From: Cyanobacterium sp. Dongsha4
GTDB lineage: Bacteria; Cyanobacteriota; Cyanobacteriia; Cyanobacteriales; Cyanobacteriaceae
Direction: 5' to 3'
Length of the DNA: 64,000 nt
NCBI RefSeq assembly: GCF_036345015.1
Contig: NZ_CP084098.1
Coordinates: 2,183,326 to 2,247,325 of the forward strand
Part shown: piece after piece, positions 9,471-19,769 of the stretch
Position numbering within the stretch: the stretch's first letter is position 1
Layout of the letters: each line of letters opens with the position of its first letter
The notes under the pieces: generated by a model
The model's database searches: none
What the model saw: only the letters and a program-made list of their open reading frames with translations
Told to the model about the DNA's origin: nothing
Program-made: the position numbers and the translations under genes

Positions 9471-9706
9471 GGCAAAGTTAAAAGGGGAAAGGGTAAACCC
9501 CCCTTTATCCCCCCTCGAGAGGGGGGAGGGCAAAGGTAGATAGTTGATAATTAAGAATTAAAAACCCCTAACTCTTGTACTGGCGAATAGCCATTCGCCC
9601 CTAACTAACTCCAAACTCTCTCTTCTGTCATCTCCCTATCCTCCCAATACCCCAACACCCTAAAACCTAACTAAATCAAACATTTCTGCTGAACAACAGA
9701 GGTAAA
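9471..9706. repeat. C/G-tract element plus GGCGAAT palindrome
   Basis: Convergent spacer with two dispersed elements. At 9495-9536 a C-rich arm and a G-rich arm meet at CTCGAG, giving a strong inverted repeat. Relatives lie at 15073-15117, 26148-26218, 33002-33070 and 38577-38626. At 9582-9599 the palindrome GGCGAATAGCCATTCGCC occurs; a near-identical copy in opposite orientation lies at 38463-38482, sharing flanking TGTAC and CTAACTAACT. Either hairpin could terminate transcription from both sides. Confidence 0.7.
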
Positions 9707-11107
9707 TTAATGATGATACCCGGTTGCTTCTTGGGCAGTTAAAGGTTTAGAAATGGGATGTTTTTCAAAATAATCAAGACAACGCTTCATATCTTCAACT
9801 AATAAAGATGCTAAGTCTCGACTGACACCATGGCGAACTAAAATACGTTGAATAACCATATGTTGGCAATTAGCAGGTAAGGAATAAGCAGGAACTTGCC
9901 AACCACGAGAACGGAGGCGATCGGCAAAATCATAAAGGGTATAGCCTTTTGTGTCATAATTATCTTTGATTTTCCAACTTATGGCTGGAATCCCTGATTT
10001 TTCATCACCATTATATAGAATCTCGAAAGGCTCTATTTTTGCTATTTCTTCAGCTAAATATTGGGCAGTTTCATAACAGGCCATTTGAATTTTGCGGTAG
10101 CCTTCTTTTCCCAGACGCAAAAAATTATAGTATTGACAAATTATTTGACCCCCAGGACGAGAAAAATTGAGAGCGAATACCGACATTTCTCCGCCTAGAT
10201 AATTGACTTTGAAAATTAGTTCTTCGGGTAAGTCTTCTTTATCACGCCAAATAATCCAACCACATCCCAGAGGTGCTAAACCAAATTTATGTCCAGAGCT
10301 ATTGATGGATTTAACACGAGGTAGGCGAAAATCCCATTCTAATTCTGGAACACAAAAGGGAGCAAGAAAAGCACCACTAGCCCCGTCCACATGAATTGGT
10401 ATATCCCAACCTTTTTCCTCTTGTAGTTTATCTAAAGCATCACTAACCGCTTTTACTGGTTCATAGCCACAGGTGAACGTTACTCCAAGGGTTGGCACAA
10501 CACCGATGGTATTTTCATCACAACGCTTAATCACTTCTTCAGGAGTCATTAATAAACGGTTTTCTTCCATCGGAATTTCTCGCAACTCTATATCCCAATA
10601 ACGGGCGAATTTATGCCAACATATTTGCACAGGTCCACAAATTAAATTAGGTTTGTCTGTTGGTTTGCCTAGGGCTTCCATTTTTTTGCGCCAACGCCAT
10701 TTCATCGCTAATCCGCCAAGCATTGCCGCTTCGCTAGAGCCAGTGGTAGAACATCCCATGGTATTTACCGCATCAGGGGAATTCCAAAGGTCTGCTAACA
10801 TATGAACACAACGAGATTCTAGTTCTGCTGTTTGGGGATACTCGTCTTTATCTACCATATTTTTATCTATGCACTCATCCATGAGTTTATGAACTTCTGG
10901 TTCGAGCCAAGTTTGACAAAATGTAGCTAAATTCTGACGAGCGTTACCATCAAGCATTAATTCATCGTGAATCAATTGATAAACATGGCGGGGTTCGTTT
11001 TCTTTGTCAGGAAACCGATACTTCGGCATCGCTTTAGATAAATCGACTGATGCGTAAATATCATCGTTGATATATTCACGAATAAAATCTTTTTCTGAAA
11101 GTGCCAT
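9707..11107 (-). CDS. gad: glutamate decarboxylase
   Basis: PLP-dependent decarboxylase turning glutamate into GABA and CO2, feeding the GABA shunt or consuming protons. The 466-residue length equals E. coli GadB. The cofactor Lys is K274 in [15 protein letters not shown]; the DGASGAF segment supplies the Asp facing the pyridine ring. The protein ends in Tyr-His-His. In E. coli GadB a penultimate His (H465) closes the active site at neutral pH, so a similar pH switch is possible here, as inference. No gadC-type antiporter lies nearby. The ATG at 11107 agrees with the family N-terminus. Confidence 0.95.
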   Translation of the reverse strand: MALSEKDFIREYINDDIYASVDLSKAMPKYRFPDKENEPRHVYQLIHDELMLDGNARQNLATFCQTWLEPEVHKLMDECIDKNMVDKDEYPQTAELESRCVHMLADLWNSPDAVNTMGCSTTGSSEAAMLGGLAMKWRWRKKMEALGKPTDKPNLICGPVQICWHKFARYWDIELREIPMEENRLLMTPEEVIKRCDENTIGVVPTLGVTFTCGYEPVKAVSDALDKLQEEKGWDIPIHVDGASGAFLAPFCVPELEWDFRLPRVKSINSSGHKFGLAPLGCGWIIWRDKEDLPEELIFKVNYLGGEMSVFALNFSRPGGQIICQYYNFLRLGKEGYRKIQMACYETAQYLAEEIAKIEPFEILYNGDEKSGIPAISWKIKDNYDTKGYTLYDFADRLRSRGWQVPAYSLPANCQHMVIQRILVRHGVSRDLASLLVEDMKRCLDYFEKHPISKPLTAQEATGYHH

Positions 11108-11195
11108 AACTAAAATTTATTGAATCCTCAACATCAGGTTAGCTGACAAATTGATGATTTCAACAAAAAATATCCTTGATTAATTTAAACTTAGT

Positions 11196-11492
11196 TTAGG
11201 TGGGAGAACTAACCGAAGCGATGACAAAGGGTTGCACAATCAAGGTTTTAAATTTTATTTCTGGTTCTTCATTCCAGTTACTCAATTCTTCTGAAGAGGG
11301 TTTTTTTATTAACTGCTCACTAATCCAATTTTGTACTAAGAAAGTATCATCAAGTGCGATCGCACATCCTACTTCAATAAGATCTAGTTGAGGGTGTACA
11401 ATAATAAGAGCATCTCTTTGAGCGTGGGGTATTAAATCTTTCCAATCAACTTCTGCTAACTGTTCTTTTAATTGTGCTTTAAAATCTGACAT
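11196..11492 (-). CDS. DUF2288 family protein
   Basis: A 98-residue soluble protein matching the DUF2288 family, found in cyanobacteria and some proteobacteria, with no known function. The family-like N-terminal LAEVDWKDLIPHAQRDALIIVHP and the central VGCAIALDDT and VQNWISEQLIKKPS segments are visible. It has no membrane segment. It lies just upstream of glutamate decarboxylase on the same strand, with an 88-base gap that could contain a separate promoter, so cotranscription is uncertain. Confidence 0.75.
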   Translation of the reverse strand: MSDFKAQLKEQLAEVDWKDLIPHAQRDALIIVHPQLDLIEVGCAIALDDTFLVQNWISEQLIKKPSSEELSNWNEEPEIKFKTLIVQPFVIASVSSPT

Positions 11493-11573
11493 GAATCAAT
11501 AATTACTTAATATCACTTTTGGTTATTGTACCAGTGATTGATAATCGGAAAAATAGACTATTTAGAAATAATT

Positions 11574-11819
11574 ATGCTTAATAATCAACAATTTTTAACT
11601 CAAGAAGAATCTTTAGCGGTGGAGGCAAGTCTATTAACTTCGGAAGAAAAATTTTTAACTCGATTGACAATTTCTTCCTTGAGAGTTTTACAGTTAATAG
11701 CTCAAGATTTAGGTGTTTCAGTAGATTCTTTAAGTAGTGAACAAATTATTGCTTGGATGGAAAAAGATAGCAAAGTTAGACGAGAACAAGGAATAGATAA
11801 AGCTATTTTAAAATGGTAA
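11574..11819 (+). CDS. small hypothetical protein
   Basis: An 81-residue acidic, mainly helical protein that I do not recognise. The reading frame extends to a TTG at 11538, but the ATG at 11574 is the likelier start, giving MLNNQQFLTQEES. The second half (TISSLRVLQLIAQDLGVSV, then a helix ending RREQGIDKAILKW) has the look of a small helix-turn-helix or regulatory fold, an impression only. It is divergent from the DUF2288 gene and convergent with tilS, hence monocistronic. Confidence 0.55.
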   Translation: MLNNQQFLTQEESLAVEASLLTSEEKFLTRLTISSLRVLQLIAQDLGVSVDSLSSEQIIAWMEKDSKVRREQGIDKAILKW

Positions 11820-11884
11820 AGATGTTTCACAACTAATATAGTATTACCATATCGAACTTTTTTAGTTCTTCTGCTGAAAAAAGT

Positions 11885-12865
11885 TTAATTATTTTTGATC
11901 AATATTTCCCTATTTTTGACTTGAGCAATTTTATTTTTAATTAAAGTAGAAGTAGCAGTGAGGTTAGGGGATTCAATTAACTTAACAACCGCTTCTATCT
12001 GCTCAAAATTAGGCATCTTTTGCAAGTTTTGGGCTAAAAAATCCTTAACAATTCTTCTTTGGAAATTAAGACTAATTTTTCTGAGTTCTTCACATTTTAA
12101 GCTGTTATTTTCTGGATTATAAACTTGTTCATAAAGTCTGGCTGTTTCCCGTTTTAAATAGGTTAAATCTGCCCTAAGAATTTCGGCAGTTTGGGTTAAA
12201 TGTTTTTCTATTTGAGGATTAAATTCTGTTTGTAAGTAAGGCATTAAATCTAAACGAATGCGATTACGAGCAAATTTACGCTCTTGATTATATTTATCTT
12301 CCCATACTGGTAACTGCCACTTATGACAAAATTGCCCTGTTTCTTGCCTTGTAAAATCGAGCAAAGGGCGTACAAGGGTTAAATTATCATTTATTTTTCT
12401 CCTCCAATTCAACGCAGTTAACCCTTCTATTCCTGCTCCTCTCATTAAATTATAGATAAATGTTTCGGCGCGATCGCTTCTTGTGTGTCCTGTTAAAAGA
12501 TAATTAAAATCATACTCATTAGCAATATTAATCAAGGCTTCATAACGATATTTTCTTGCCTCTCCTTCCCTTTCCCTAATTTTTTCTTGGGCTCGAGATA
12601 GATAAAAATTAACCCCCCAATCATCACATATCTTAGCAATATGAGAACTTAAACCTCGATCGCATTCCCATTGATGATCAAAATGTGCGATCGCAATTTT
12701 CCAAGACCATTTAGACTGTAAATCTAAGCACAAACGAGCTAAACAGAGAGAATCCTGGCCACCAGAAACAGCAATCAAAATTCTGCTCGATTTAGGCAAT
12801 AAGTCTCTATCTTTTAATAACTTATGCAACCTAGCATGATTTAAAGTCCAAACAGATTCACCCAT
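11885..12865 (-). CDS. tilS: tRNA(Ile)-lysidine synthetase
   Basis: ATP-dependent enzyme that attaches lysine to C34 of the tRNA-Ile2 CAU anticodon, which is essential for reading AUA. The PP-loop motif SGGQDS sits at residues 34-39, followed by the HFDHQW and LLTGHTRSDRAET segments of the N-type ATP pyrophosphatase fold. The open frame runs on to 13111, but that extension lies inside vapC and has no family similarity. I therefore start at ATG 12865, giving 326 residues, usual for short bacterial TilS. It lies 31 bases after vapC on the same strand, so it is probably read from the vapBC promoter or shares transcripts with it. Confidence 0.93.
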   Translation of the reverse strand: MGESVWTLNHARLHKLLKDRDLLPKSSRILIAVSGGQDSLCLARLCLDLQSKWSWKIAIAHFDHQWECDRGLSSHIAKICDDWGVNFYLSRAQEKIREREGEARKYRYEALINIANEYDFNYLLTGHTRSDRAETFIYNLMRGAGIEGLTALNWRRKINDNLTLVRPLLDFTRQETGQFCHKWQLPVWEDKYNQERKFARNRIRLDLMPYLQTEFNPQIEKHLTQTAEILRADLTYLKRETARLYEQVYNPENNSLKCEELRKISLNFQRRIVKDFLAQNLQKMPNFEQIEAVVKLIESPNLTATSTLIKNKIAQVKNREILIKNN

Positions 12866-12896
12866 AAATACAGATTGAATAAAATCTTGATTATGA

Positions 12897-13307
12897 TTAA
12901 CCAGATATAAGATTAAGTTTCTTTTGTTTAAGAACAGTATATTTAGCGATTGCTTCAAAATCTCTATCACAATGATATAAGATAAAATTACTCTCCATAG
13001 CCATAACTGCGATGGCACAGTCAATATTACTGCGAATAGTAACTCCCTTACGGCGAAGCTCAAAATATAACCTAGCACAATTATCCCAAATGGAAGAATA
13101 ATCAGGTTCAAGATAATTTTGTCTTGTTAGATAAGAACTTATTTTTATCCACTCAATCTCGTCTTTGCATCCTTGTAAAAGTTCCATTCTGGCAAAAATA
13201 GGAAGGAAATAATTTCTTCCATCAATCATCTTTTTGAGTTGTGCTGACTTAATCTTGGACTTATCCCGTAACACTTCAATCCAAATTGACGTATCAATCA
13301 ATAACAT
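12897..13307 (-). CDS. vapC: VapC-type PIN-domain toxin
   Basis: A 136-residue PIN-domain ribonuclease, the toxin half of a type II toxin-antitoxin pair. The metal-binding acids are visible: D5 in LLIDTSIWIE, E42 in ARMELLQG, the Asp in SNIDCAIAVMA and the Asp in HCDRDFEAIA. The start overlaps the upstream antitoxin gene by 14 bases, the usual coupled arrangement. VapC proteins commonly cleave tRNA or rRNA; the target here is unknown. All the expected acidic residues are present, so the toxin looks intact. Confidence 0.9.
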   Translation of the reverse strand: MLLIDTSIWIEVLRDKSKIKSAQLKKMIDGRNYFLPIFARMELLQGCKDEIEWIKISSYLTRQNYLEPDYSSIWDNCARLYFELRRKGVTIRSNIDCAIAVMAMESNFILYHCDRDFEAIAKYTVLKQKKLNLISG

Positions 13308-13506
13308 AACGATTTGTTCTTACCATATTAGTGCCAAAACCATCGATAAATTCAATCTCCCCCGCCAATTCTAAAAGGTCTTTTTGAGTGTGATTTTTGA
13401 CTAATTCAGCTAAAGCAAAATTCACTAATTCTTTTTTGGTTCTCAATCCTGTGATAGCAAAGCCTTTTTTTACAAGTTTTTCATCCAGATCAATATTTGT
13501 TTTCAT
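13294..13506 (-). CDS. vapB: VapB-type antitoxin
   Basis: A 70-residue antitoxin of the VapB/DUF2191 kind. The N-terminal MKTNIDLDEKLVKKG strand and the following helices (TGLRTKKELVNFALAELVKN) fit a ribbon-helix-helix DNA-binding dimer that represses its own promoter. The C-terminal tail (ELAGEIEFIDGFGTNMVR) would bind the toxin. A TTG four codons earlier (13518) is possible, but the ATG at 13506 matches the family start exactly. It overlaps vapC by 14 bases. Its operator should lie in 13507-13600. Confidence 0.87.
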   Translation of the reverse strand: MKTNIDLDEKLVKKGFAITGLRTKKELVNFALAELVKNHTQKDLLELAGEIEFIDGFGTNMVRTNRYVID

Positions 13507-13690
13507 AATAGCAAACAATCAACACAATATACAATATTATAAACACTATGTACAAAGTTAGCTGAATTCCCAACACCCTTAACACTCTAACACCCTAACT
13601 TCAAACTCCGAACTATTCAATAATTATCATTGTCTGATTGACCATTAACCAATAAACTTTCTAATAAAAGCTATTTGATAGAAAAATTTT

Positions 13691-14980
13691 ATGAAAAGAG
13701 TACTAAGCATCATCTTAGGCGGAGGCGCAGGTACAAGACTTTACCCCCTCACCAAACTACGGGCAAAACCAGCCGTGCCTTTAGCGGGGAAATATCGTTT
13801 AATAGACATTCCTATTAGCAACTGTATCAACTCAGAGATATTAAAAATCTACGTTTTAACCCAATTTAACTCTGCTTCCTTAAACCGTCACATTAGCAAA
13901 GCCTATAACTTTTCAGGCTTCAGTGATGGATTTGTAGAAGTATTAGCCGCCCAACAAACCAAAGAAAATCCTGATTGGTTTCAGGGTACAGCAGATGCAG
14001 TACGTCAATACTTATGGCTATTTGAAGAATGGGATGTAGATGAATATATTATCTTATCAGGAGATCATCTCTATCGCATGGATTATAGTAAATTTGTGCA
14101 ACATCACCGTGACACTAATGCCGATATTACTATATCCGTTGTACCCATTGACGAACAAAGAGCCTCAGCTTTCGGTTTAATGAAAATCGATGATAGTGGC
14201 AGAATTATCAGCTTCAGTGAAAAACCAGAAGGAGAAGCCCTCAAACAGATGGCTGTAGATACCTCTATTTTAGGTTTAAATCCTGAACAAGCTAAAGAAA
14301 AACCCTATATTGCTTCAATGGGTATTTATGTCTTCAAAAAAGAAGTATTAGAAAAACTACTAAGACAAAATCCCAATCAAACAGACTTCGGAAAAGAAGT
14401 TATCCCCTTTGCCGCAAAAGATCATCGCATTCAGGCATACTTATATAAAGGTTATTGGGAAGATATTGGAACTATTGAGGCTTTCTATGACGCAAATTTA
14501 GCTCTAACCAATCAACCTCAACCTGATTTCAGTTTCTACGACGAAAAAGCACCTATTTATACTCGTTCTCGTTATTTGCCTCCCACCAAACTCTTAAATT
14601 CTAATGTAACCCAATCCATTATCGGCGAGGGTTGCATCATCAAAGAATGTCGTATTAATCACTGTGTATTAGGAGTTCGTACTCGCATAGAAAACAACTG
14701 CATTGTCGAAGATACTTTAGTAATGGGTGCTGATTTCTACGAGCCTTTTAGTGCCAGAAAAAGCAAAATTGAACAAGGTAGCGTTCCAGTTGGAATTGGA
14801 GCAAACTCCACCATAAGAAGAGCTATTATCGACAAAAATGCACGAATAGGTCAAAACGTTATCATCACAAATAAAGACAGAGTGGAAGAAGCTAATCGAG
14901 AAGATGAAGGTTTCTTAATCCGTAATGGCATTATCGTCATTATCAAAAATGCTGTTATTCCTGATAACACAGTTATTTAG
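13691..14980 (+). CDS. glgC: glucose-1-phosphate adenylyltransferase
   Basis: ADP-glucose pyrophosphorylase, the committed and allosterically controlled step of glycogen synthesis (glucose-1-phosphate + ATP to ADP-glucose). The 429-residue length is typical for cyanobacteria. The nucleotidyltransferase motif [12 protein letters not shown] is near the N-terminus, followed by [10 protein letters not shown], the sugar-phosphate site FSEKPEG and a C-terminal left-handed beta-helix with hexad repeats. C-terminal lysines and arginines expected to bind 3-phosphoglycerate are present in the ARKSKIEQG and TNKDRVEEA regions. It is monocistronic, with repeat-filled spacers on both sides. malQ, at 38.7-40.2 kb, belongs to the same glycogen pathway. 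Confidence 0.97.
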   Translation: MKRVLSIILGGGAGTRLYPLTKLRAKPAVPLAGKYRLIDIPISNCINSEILKIYVLTQFNSASLNRHISKAYNFSGFSDGFVEVLAAQQTKENPDWFQGTADAVRQYLWLFEEWDVDEYIILSGDHLYRMDYSKFVQHHRDTNADITISVVPIDEQRASAFGLMKIDDSGRIISFSEKPEGEALKQMAVDTSILGLNPEQAKEKPYIASMGIYVFKKEVLEKLLRQNPNQTDFGKEVIPFAAKDHRIQAYLYKGYWEDIGTIEAFYDANLALTNQPQPDFSFYDEKAPIYTRSRYLPPTKLLNSNVTQSIIGEGCIIKECRINHCVLGVRTRIENNCIVEDTLVMGADFYEPFSARKSKIEQGSVPVGIGANSTIRRAIIDKNARIGQNVIITNKDRVEEANREDEGFLIRNGIIVIIKNAVIPDNTVI

Positions 14981-15157
14981 AGAATTTATCGTAAAGGTTT
15001 AGGGTGTTGGGGTGTAAGGTTGTTGGGAGATTAGGGGATTGGGGTATTAGAGAGAAGTTAATTATACACTTTTGCCCTCACCCCTCGAAAGGGGGGATAA
15101 AGGAAAGGGGGTTTACCTCTTGCCTACCCTAACCTACAATTTTGGATTAAACTTAGA
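14981..15157. repeat. C/G-tract dispersed element
   Basis: Spacer after glgC. It contains short G-rich direct repeats (GGTGTTGGGGTGTAAGG type, 15000-15050) and, at 15073-15117, a copy of the C-rich/G-rich element around CCCCTCGAAAGGGG, in opposite orientation to the copy near 9500. It may act as a bidirectional terminator between the convergent glgC and DUF3288 genes. Confidence 0.6.
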
Positions 15158-15445
15158 TTAACTCCAATCTTCTCTGTCTTCATCCCCTTTCACTTTTTTG
15201 CGATAGATAGATCTATCTTGATGCAACTTCCTTGATTCTGCAAATAATTCATCTTCCGTCATTTCCCATTGTTGTAAGATGGAGTCCAAGTCAAATTGAA
15301 TATCTCTAGCACCGGGAAAATTTTGGTAGCGTATTTTTAGCCTTGCCACTTCCGCTAAATTATAGTCATTTTTCCCCTCAACAAATATTTGTTTAACTAT
15401 TTCTCTATCTATGTGTCCTAAAGGATGTTTTTGATCTATTGCCAT
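15158..15445 (-). CDS. DUF3288 family protein
   Basis: A 95-residue soluble protein matching the cyanobacteria-specific DUF3288 family. The family-like HPLGHIDREIVKQIF, DYNLAEVARLKIRYQNFPGARDIQ and LQQWEMTEDELF segments are all visible. The function is unknown. It is divergent from riboflavin synthase, with an 86-base spacer that must hold both promoters. Its C-terminus is strongly charged. Confidence 0.85.
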   Translation of the reverse strand: MAIDQKHPLGHIDREIVKQIFVEGKNDYNLAEVARLKIRYQNFPGARDIQFDLDSILQQWEMTEDELFAESRKLHQDRSIYRKKVKGDEDREDWS

Positions 15446-15531
15446 GATGTTATAAAAATTATTTTTATCATTTATTGCCCTTAATCCAAAGTATTATAGT
15501 AAAAAGTCATATTGAAGATGAAACAAAGTAG

Positions 15532-16221
15532 ATGTTTACTGGATTAGTACAAGGGATTGGACAAATCAGAAATTTAGGAAATGATTTATATCAGATAGAT
15601 ATTGACTCTCAAGCCCAACATCTTATTTGTCATGATTTGGAAATAGGAGATAGTGTTGCTGTTGATGGTATTTGTTTAACAGTAGAAAAGATTTTGCAAG
15701 GAGGCTTTACCGCTACTGCTTCCCCTGAAACTCTGCAACGTACAACATTGGGAAAAAGTACTATTAAACAGAAAAAAGTTAATCTCGAAACTTCGCTCAG
15801 AGTGGGTAGTAAGATTGGGGGACATTTTGTGAGTGGTCATGTAGATGGAATTGGTTGTTTAATAGAGTCAGTAAATAAACAGCAGTCGTGGGAAATGACT
15901 TTTTCTTTCCCCTCTGAGCTAAAAAGGCAATGGCAAGAATATATTGCTCCTTATATTGTTTCTAAGGCTAGTATTGCCGTTAATGGGGTTAGTTTAACTA
16001 TTGCAAGGTGTGATAGTCAATCTGGGGAATGGTTTACTGTTGCGGTTATTCCTCACACTTATGCTCAAACTAATTTATCTTTATTACAAGCGGGAGATTG
16101 GGTTAATTTAGAGAGTGATATTTTGGGTAAATATGTGGACAGATTAATTAGTCATCGTCTCGGAAAATCTATTCAAGAAGATATTAGCTTAGATTTTTTG
16201 GCAACTCACGGTTATCTATAA
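15532..16221 (+). CDS. ribE: riboflavin synthase alpha subunit
   Basis: Trimeric enzyme joining two molecules of 6,7-dimethyl-8-ribityllumazine to give riboflavin. The start MFTGLVQGIG is the family's diagnostic N-terminus, which fixes the ATG at 15532. Two lumazine-binding repeats can be seen, with GGHFVSGHVDGIG in the middle and the second barrel starting near SKASIAVNGVSLT. The 229-residue length is usual. Some bacteria call this gene ribC. No other rib genes are nearby, and no FMN riboswitch is visible upstream. Confidence 0.95.
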   Translation: MFTGLVQGIGQIRNLGNDLYQIDIDSQAQHLICHDLEIGDSVAVDGICLTVEKILQGGFTATASPETLQRTTLGKSTIKQKKVNLETSLRVGSKIGGHFVSGHVDGIGCLIESVNKQQSWEMTFSFPSELKRQWQEYIAPYIVSKASIAVNGVSLTIARCDSQSGEWFTVAVIPHTYAQTNLSLLQAGDWVNLESDILGKYVDRLISHRLGKSIQEDISLDFLATHGYL

Positions 16222-16556
16222 AATCGCCTCAGTTTGACCCCAGGTCGATATAAAATTGTCGGTTAAGGTAGGCAAAGAAAAACCCCTCTGTATCTCCCCT
16301 TAAAAGGCAGGACTGTTTCAAAGTAGAAATACAAAAACGCTAAAACTATTGCCAGTAAAAGAATATAGGATTTTAGAGCTTTGAGGATTAAGAAGTAGTT
16401 AAAAATGTTTAGATTATCAATTTATAACCATAAACCATTAAAAACTATTGCAAGAGTGCCTATTCCCCATTCCCTGCCCTTAAAAGGGGAGAAGGGCAAA
16501 AGGCAATAGTACTAATAATTGATTGACATAAACTACCTTGTTTAAAGCTATTTGAT
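16222..16556. repeat. repeat with nested insert (MITE-like candidate)
   Basis: Convergent spacer of 335 bases. Outer arms at 16250-16294 and 16499-16536 match the two arms of a shorter copy at 48541-48645, where they are only about 20 bases apart. The extra DNA here is bounded by an imperfect inverted repeat, CTCCCCTTAAAAGGCAGG (16294-16311) against CCCTGCCCTTAAAAGGGGAG (16472-16491). Inside it an 11-base direct repeat AAAACTATTGC occurs at 16342-16352 and 16441-16451. No coding sequence is visible. This looks like a small non-autonomous insertion, but the interpretation is mine. Confidence 0.5.
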
Positions 16557-18236
16557 TTAGCTAAGTAAGGCTTTAGTTTCAGACTCTCCAGCTTTATTCA
16601 ACATTTTTTTAAGCTGATAATTAAAACCAATAATTACCACAATCTGAGTTAAGAAACTAACTAACAAGGGTAAAAATGAAACCTCTGCTACTGCTACTGC
16701 GGGGAAAGGAGAAAATAGCCAAAAATTAGCCAATCCAGAACTACCTGTAATAATAACACTCCAAAATGGAGCAATAATTAAGGTACTGACTACAGTGGTA
16801 GCAATGAGATTTCTTTTTTTGGTTTTTAATAATAATAATAGTTGATAAATCGTAGCGTAAATTACCATCATCAGTGCCCCAAGAATTAATCCTGTGAGCA
16901 TCAATACCTTATCTTCACCCCATGAAAAAATTACAATAGCAGGGGTTACATATAAGTTTATCAGTAAAATATTAAGTGCGATCGCACCTATAGCAGGACT
17001 TTTCTCTCCTAATAATAAATCTTTAGCTAAATGTCGATGGTTAAAATTTTCGTACCGAAAACGACTCCAATCAAGTAAAGTTTGTCGTTGAGGAGTTAAA
17101 GCAAGAGTTATCAATAAAAGATAAAAGAAATTAACAATCAGAAAAACGATTAACTTATCCTTAAAATCAGAACCTGAAAGACTATTTTCTTGTAACGTAA
17201 AACCAAGGTTGAAGACAATAAAACAAGCGGAAATTAAATAACTATGATATTTGGAAATCGCTACCTCATGGGGATTATGAAAACGACGTTTAACACCCTT
17301 CCATAACCAGAAAGTCCAAACACCATAATTGGCGATAATTAAAGCAAAACCACTCCAACTATTTTGCCACCAAAAATTACCATACCAATTAAGATTACTT
17401 AATCCTTCTGCAGATAAATAGCCAATGGTATTAGGAGAAAGAAAAGTTGCTTTAACTAAATAGACTAGAAACATTCCGGGATAAAAAAGTGCAAACCAAT
17501 CAAAAGACGTTGCACTCCAGCGATAAGCCTCTAAAGAAACCCCCATATTGGTTAAACAGAAAAAGAAAATAGCTAAACTACCTAGCCATGCCTGAAAACC
17601 ACCTAAACCATTAGAAACTAAACTAAACAATAAACTAGCTGTATAGAAGAATAAACAACTAGCCCCTAACACTAGATAAAAACCGAAAATTAAAATAGGG
17701 GGGATATTTGCTTTCAAACCTGTGAAAAAATGTAAAGGAAGAGCTAAAGCACCAAAGAGATAGACTAATATAGGTACACCAAGCATTTTTCCCGCCAGAA
17801 TAGTCATGGCAGATTGAGGAGTTAGACGGAGAAAATTAAGAGTATTTCGAGTATTTTCTTTACAAATATCGTCAATTAACATATAACTACCAACTACCAA
17901 GAGAATAAAAATACCCATAATGCTCATGGTAGTAAATACATCTAACCACCATAATTCTTTCAGAGTCATAATATTGCCTAATAAATCTTCTTGGCACACT
18001 CCAAAATGAGAATAAGAATCGGCAGGAGTAGCAGTGCAATAACGGTTACTATATCGATGTTTTACCGTAGGTAATAAATTATTGAAGTAAAGATATAGTA
18101 ATATTTGACCAATAATTGATGCTAAAGAAACGATGGCAACATTTTTGGGTTTCAACTTACCTTTCACTTCTCTAAACAATTGGGGGTTTCTCGCACCTAT
18201 AGAATCAACAACATGGGGATAAAATTGCCTGAACAT
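16557..18236 (-). CDS. ABC-2-like multispan membrane protein
   Basis: A 559-residue integral membrane protein with about twelve hydrophobic helices. Its layout suggests an ABC-2-type permease: an N-terminal cytoplasmic stretch (FRQFYPHVVDSIGARNPQLFREVKG), a helix, a large loop with paired Cys, and then an IDDICKENTRNTLNFLRLTPQSAMTILAGKMLG segment like the transmission interface of ABC-2 exporters (DEEENGTLE-like position). No ABC ATPase gene is adjacent, so its partner must be elsewhere or absent. The start is supported by an AGGAGAG/GGGAG region just before ATG 18236. Substrate unknown. Confidence 0.65.
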   Translation of the reverse strand: MFRQFYPHVVDSIGARNPQLFREVKGKLKPKNVAIVSLASIIGQILLYLYFNNLLPTVKHRYSNRYCTATPADSYSHFGVCQEDLLGNIMTLKELWWLDVFTTMSIMGIFILLVVGSYMLIDDICKENTRNTLNFLRLTPQSAMTILAGKMLGVPILVYLFGALALPLHFFTGLKANIPPILIFGFYLVLGASCLFFYTASLLFSLVSNGLGGFQAWLGSLAIFFFCLTNMGVSLEAYRWSATSFDWFALFYPGMFLVYLVKATFLSPNTIGYLSAEGLSNLNWYGNFWWQNSWSGFALIIANYGVWTFWLWKGVKRRFHNPHEVAISKYHSYLISACFIVFNLGFTLQENSLSGSDFKDKLIVFLIVNFFYLLLITLALTPQRQTLLDWSRFRYENFNHRHLAKDLLLGEKSPAIGAIALNILLINLYVTPAIVIFSWGEDKVLMLTGLILGALMMVIYATIYQLLLLLKTKKRNLIATTVVSTLIIAPFWSVIITGSSGLANFWLFSPFPAVAVAEVSFLPLLVSFLTQIVVIIGFNYQLKKMLNKAGESETKALLS

Positions 18237-18451
18237 ACTCCCTATCTCTCCTTATTTATTTACTCAATGAATTATTCTTTTCTCATAATAACGTTAGTTA
18301 TGGTTGTTAAGTTCCTAAATTTCAAGTCAAAAAGTCAAAGGGCAAGGATAACGGGCAAAAGGCAAAAATGCTTAATTCACTTCTCTCTAATACCCTAATA
18401 CCCTAAGCCCCTACTTACTTCTCTCACCTAATCACCTATCTCGACTCAAAG

Positions 18452-19747
<1,296 letters not shown>

Positions 19748-19769
19748 TCAACTCTACTTAATTTCTTGT

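Noticed and set aside
12866-13111. 82-codon N-terminal extension of tilS
   Set aside because: It lies inside vapC in another frame, is hydrophobic and unlike TilS, and a good start exists at 12865.
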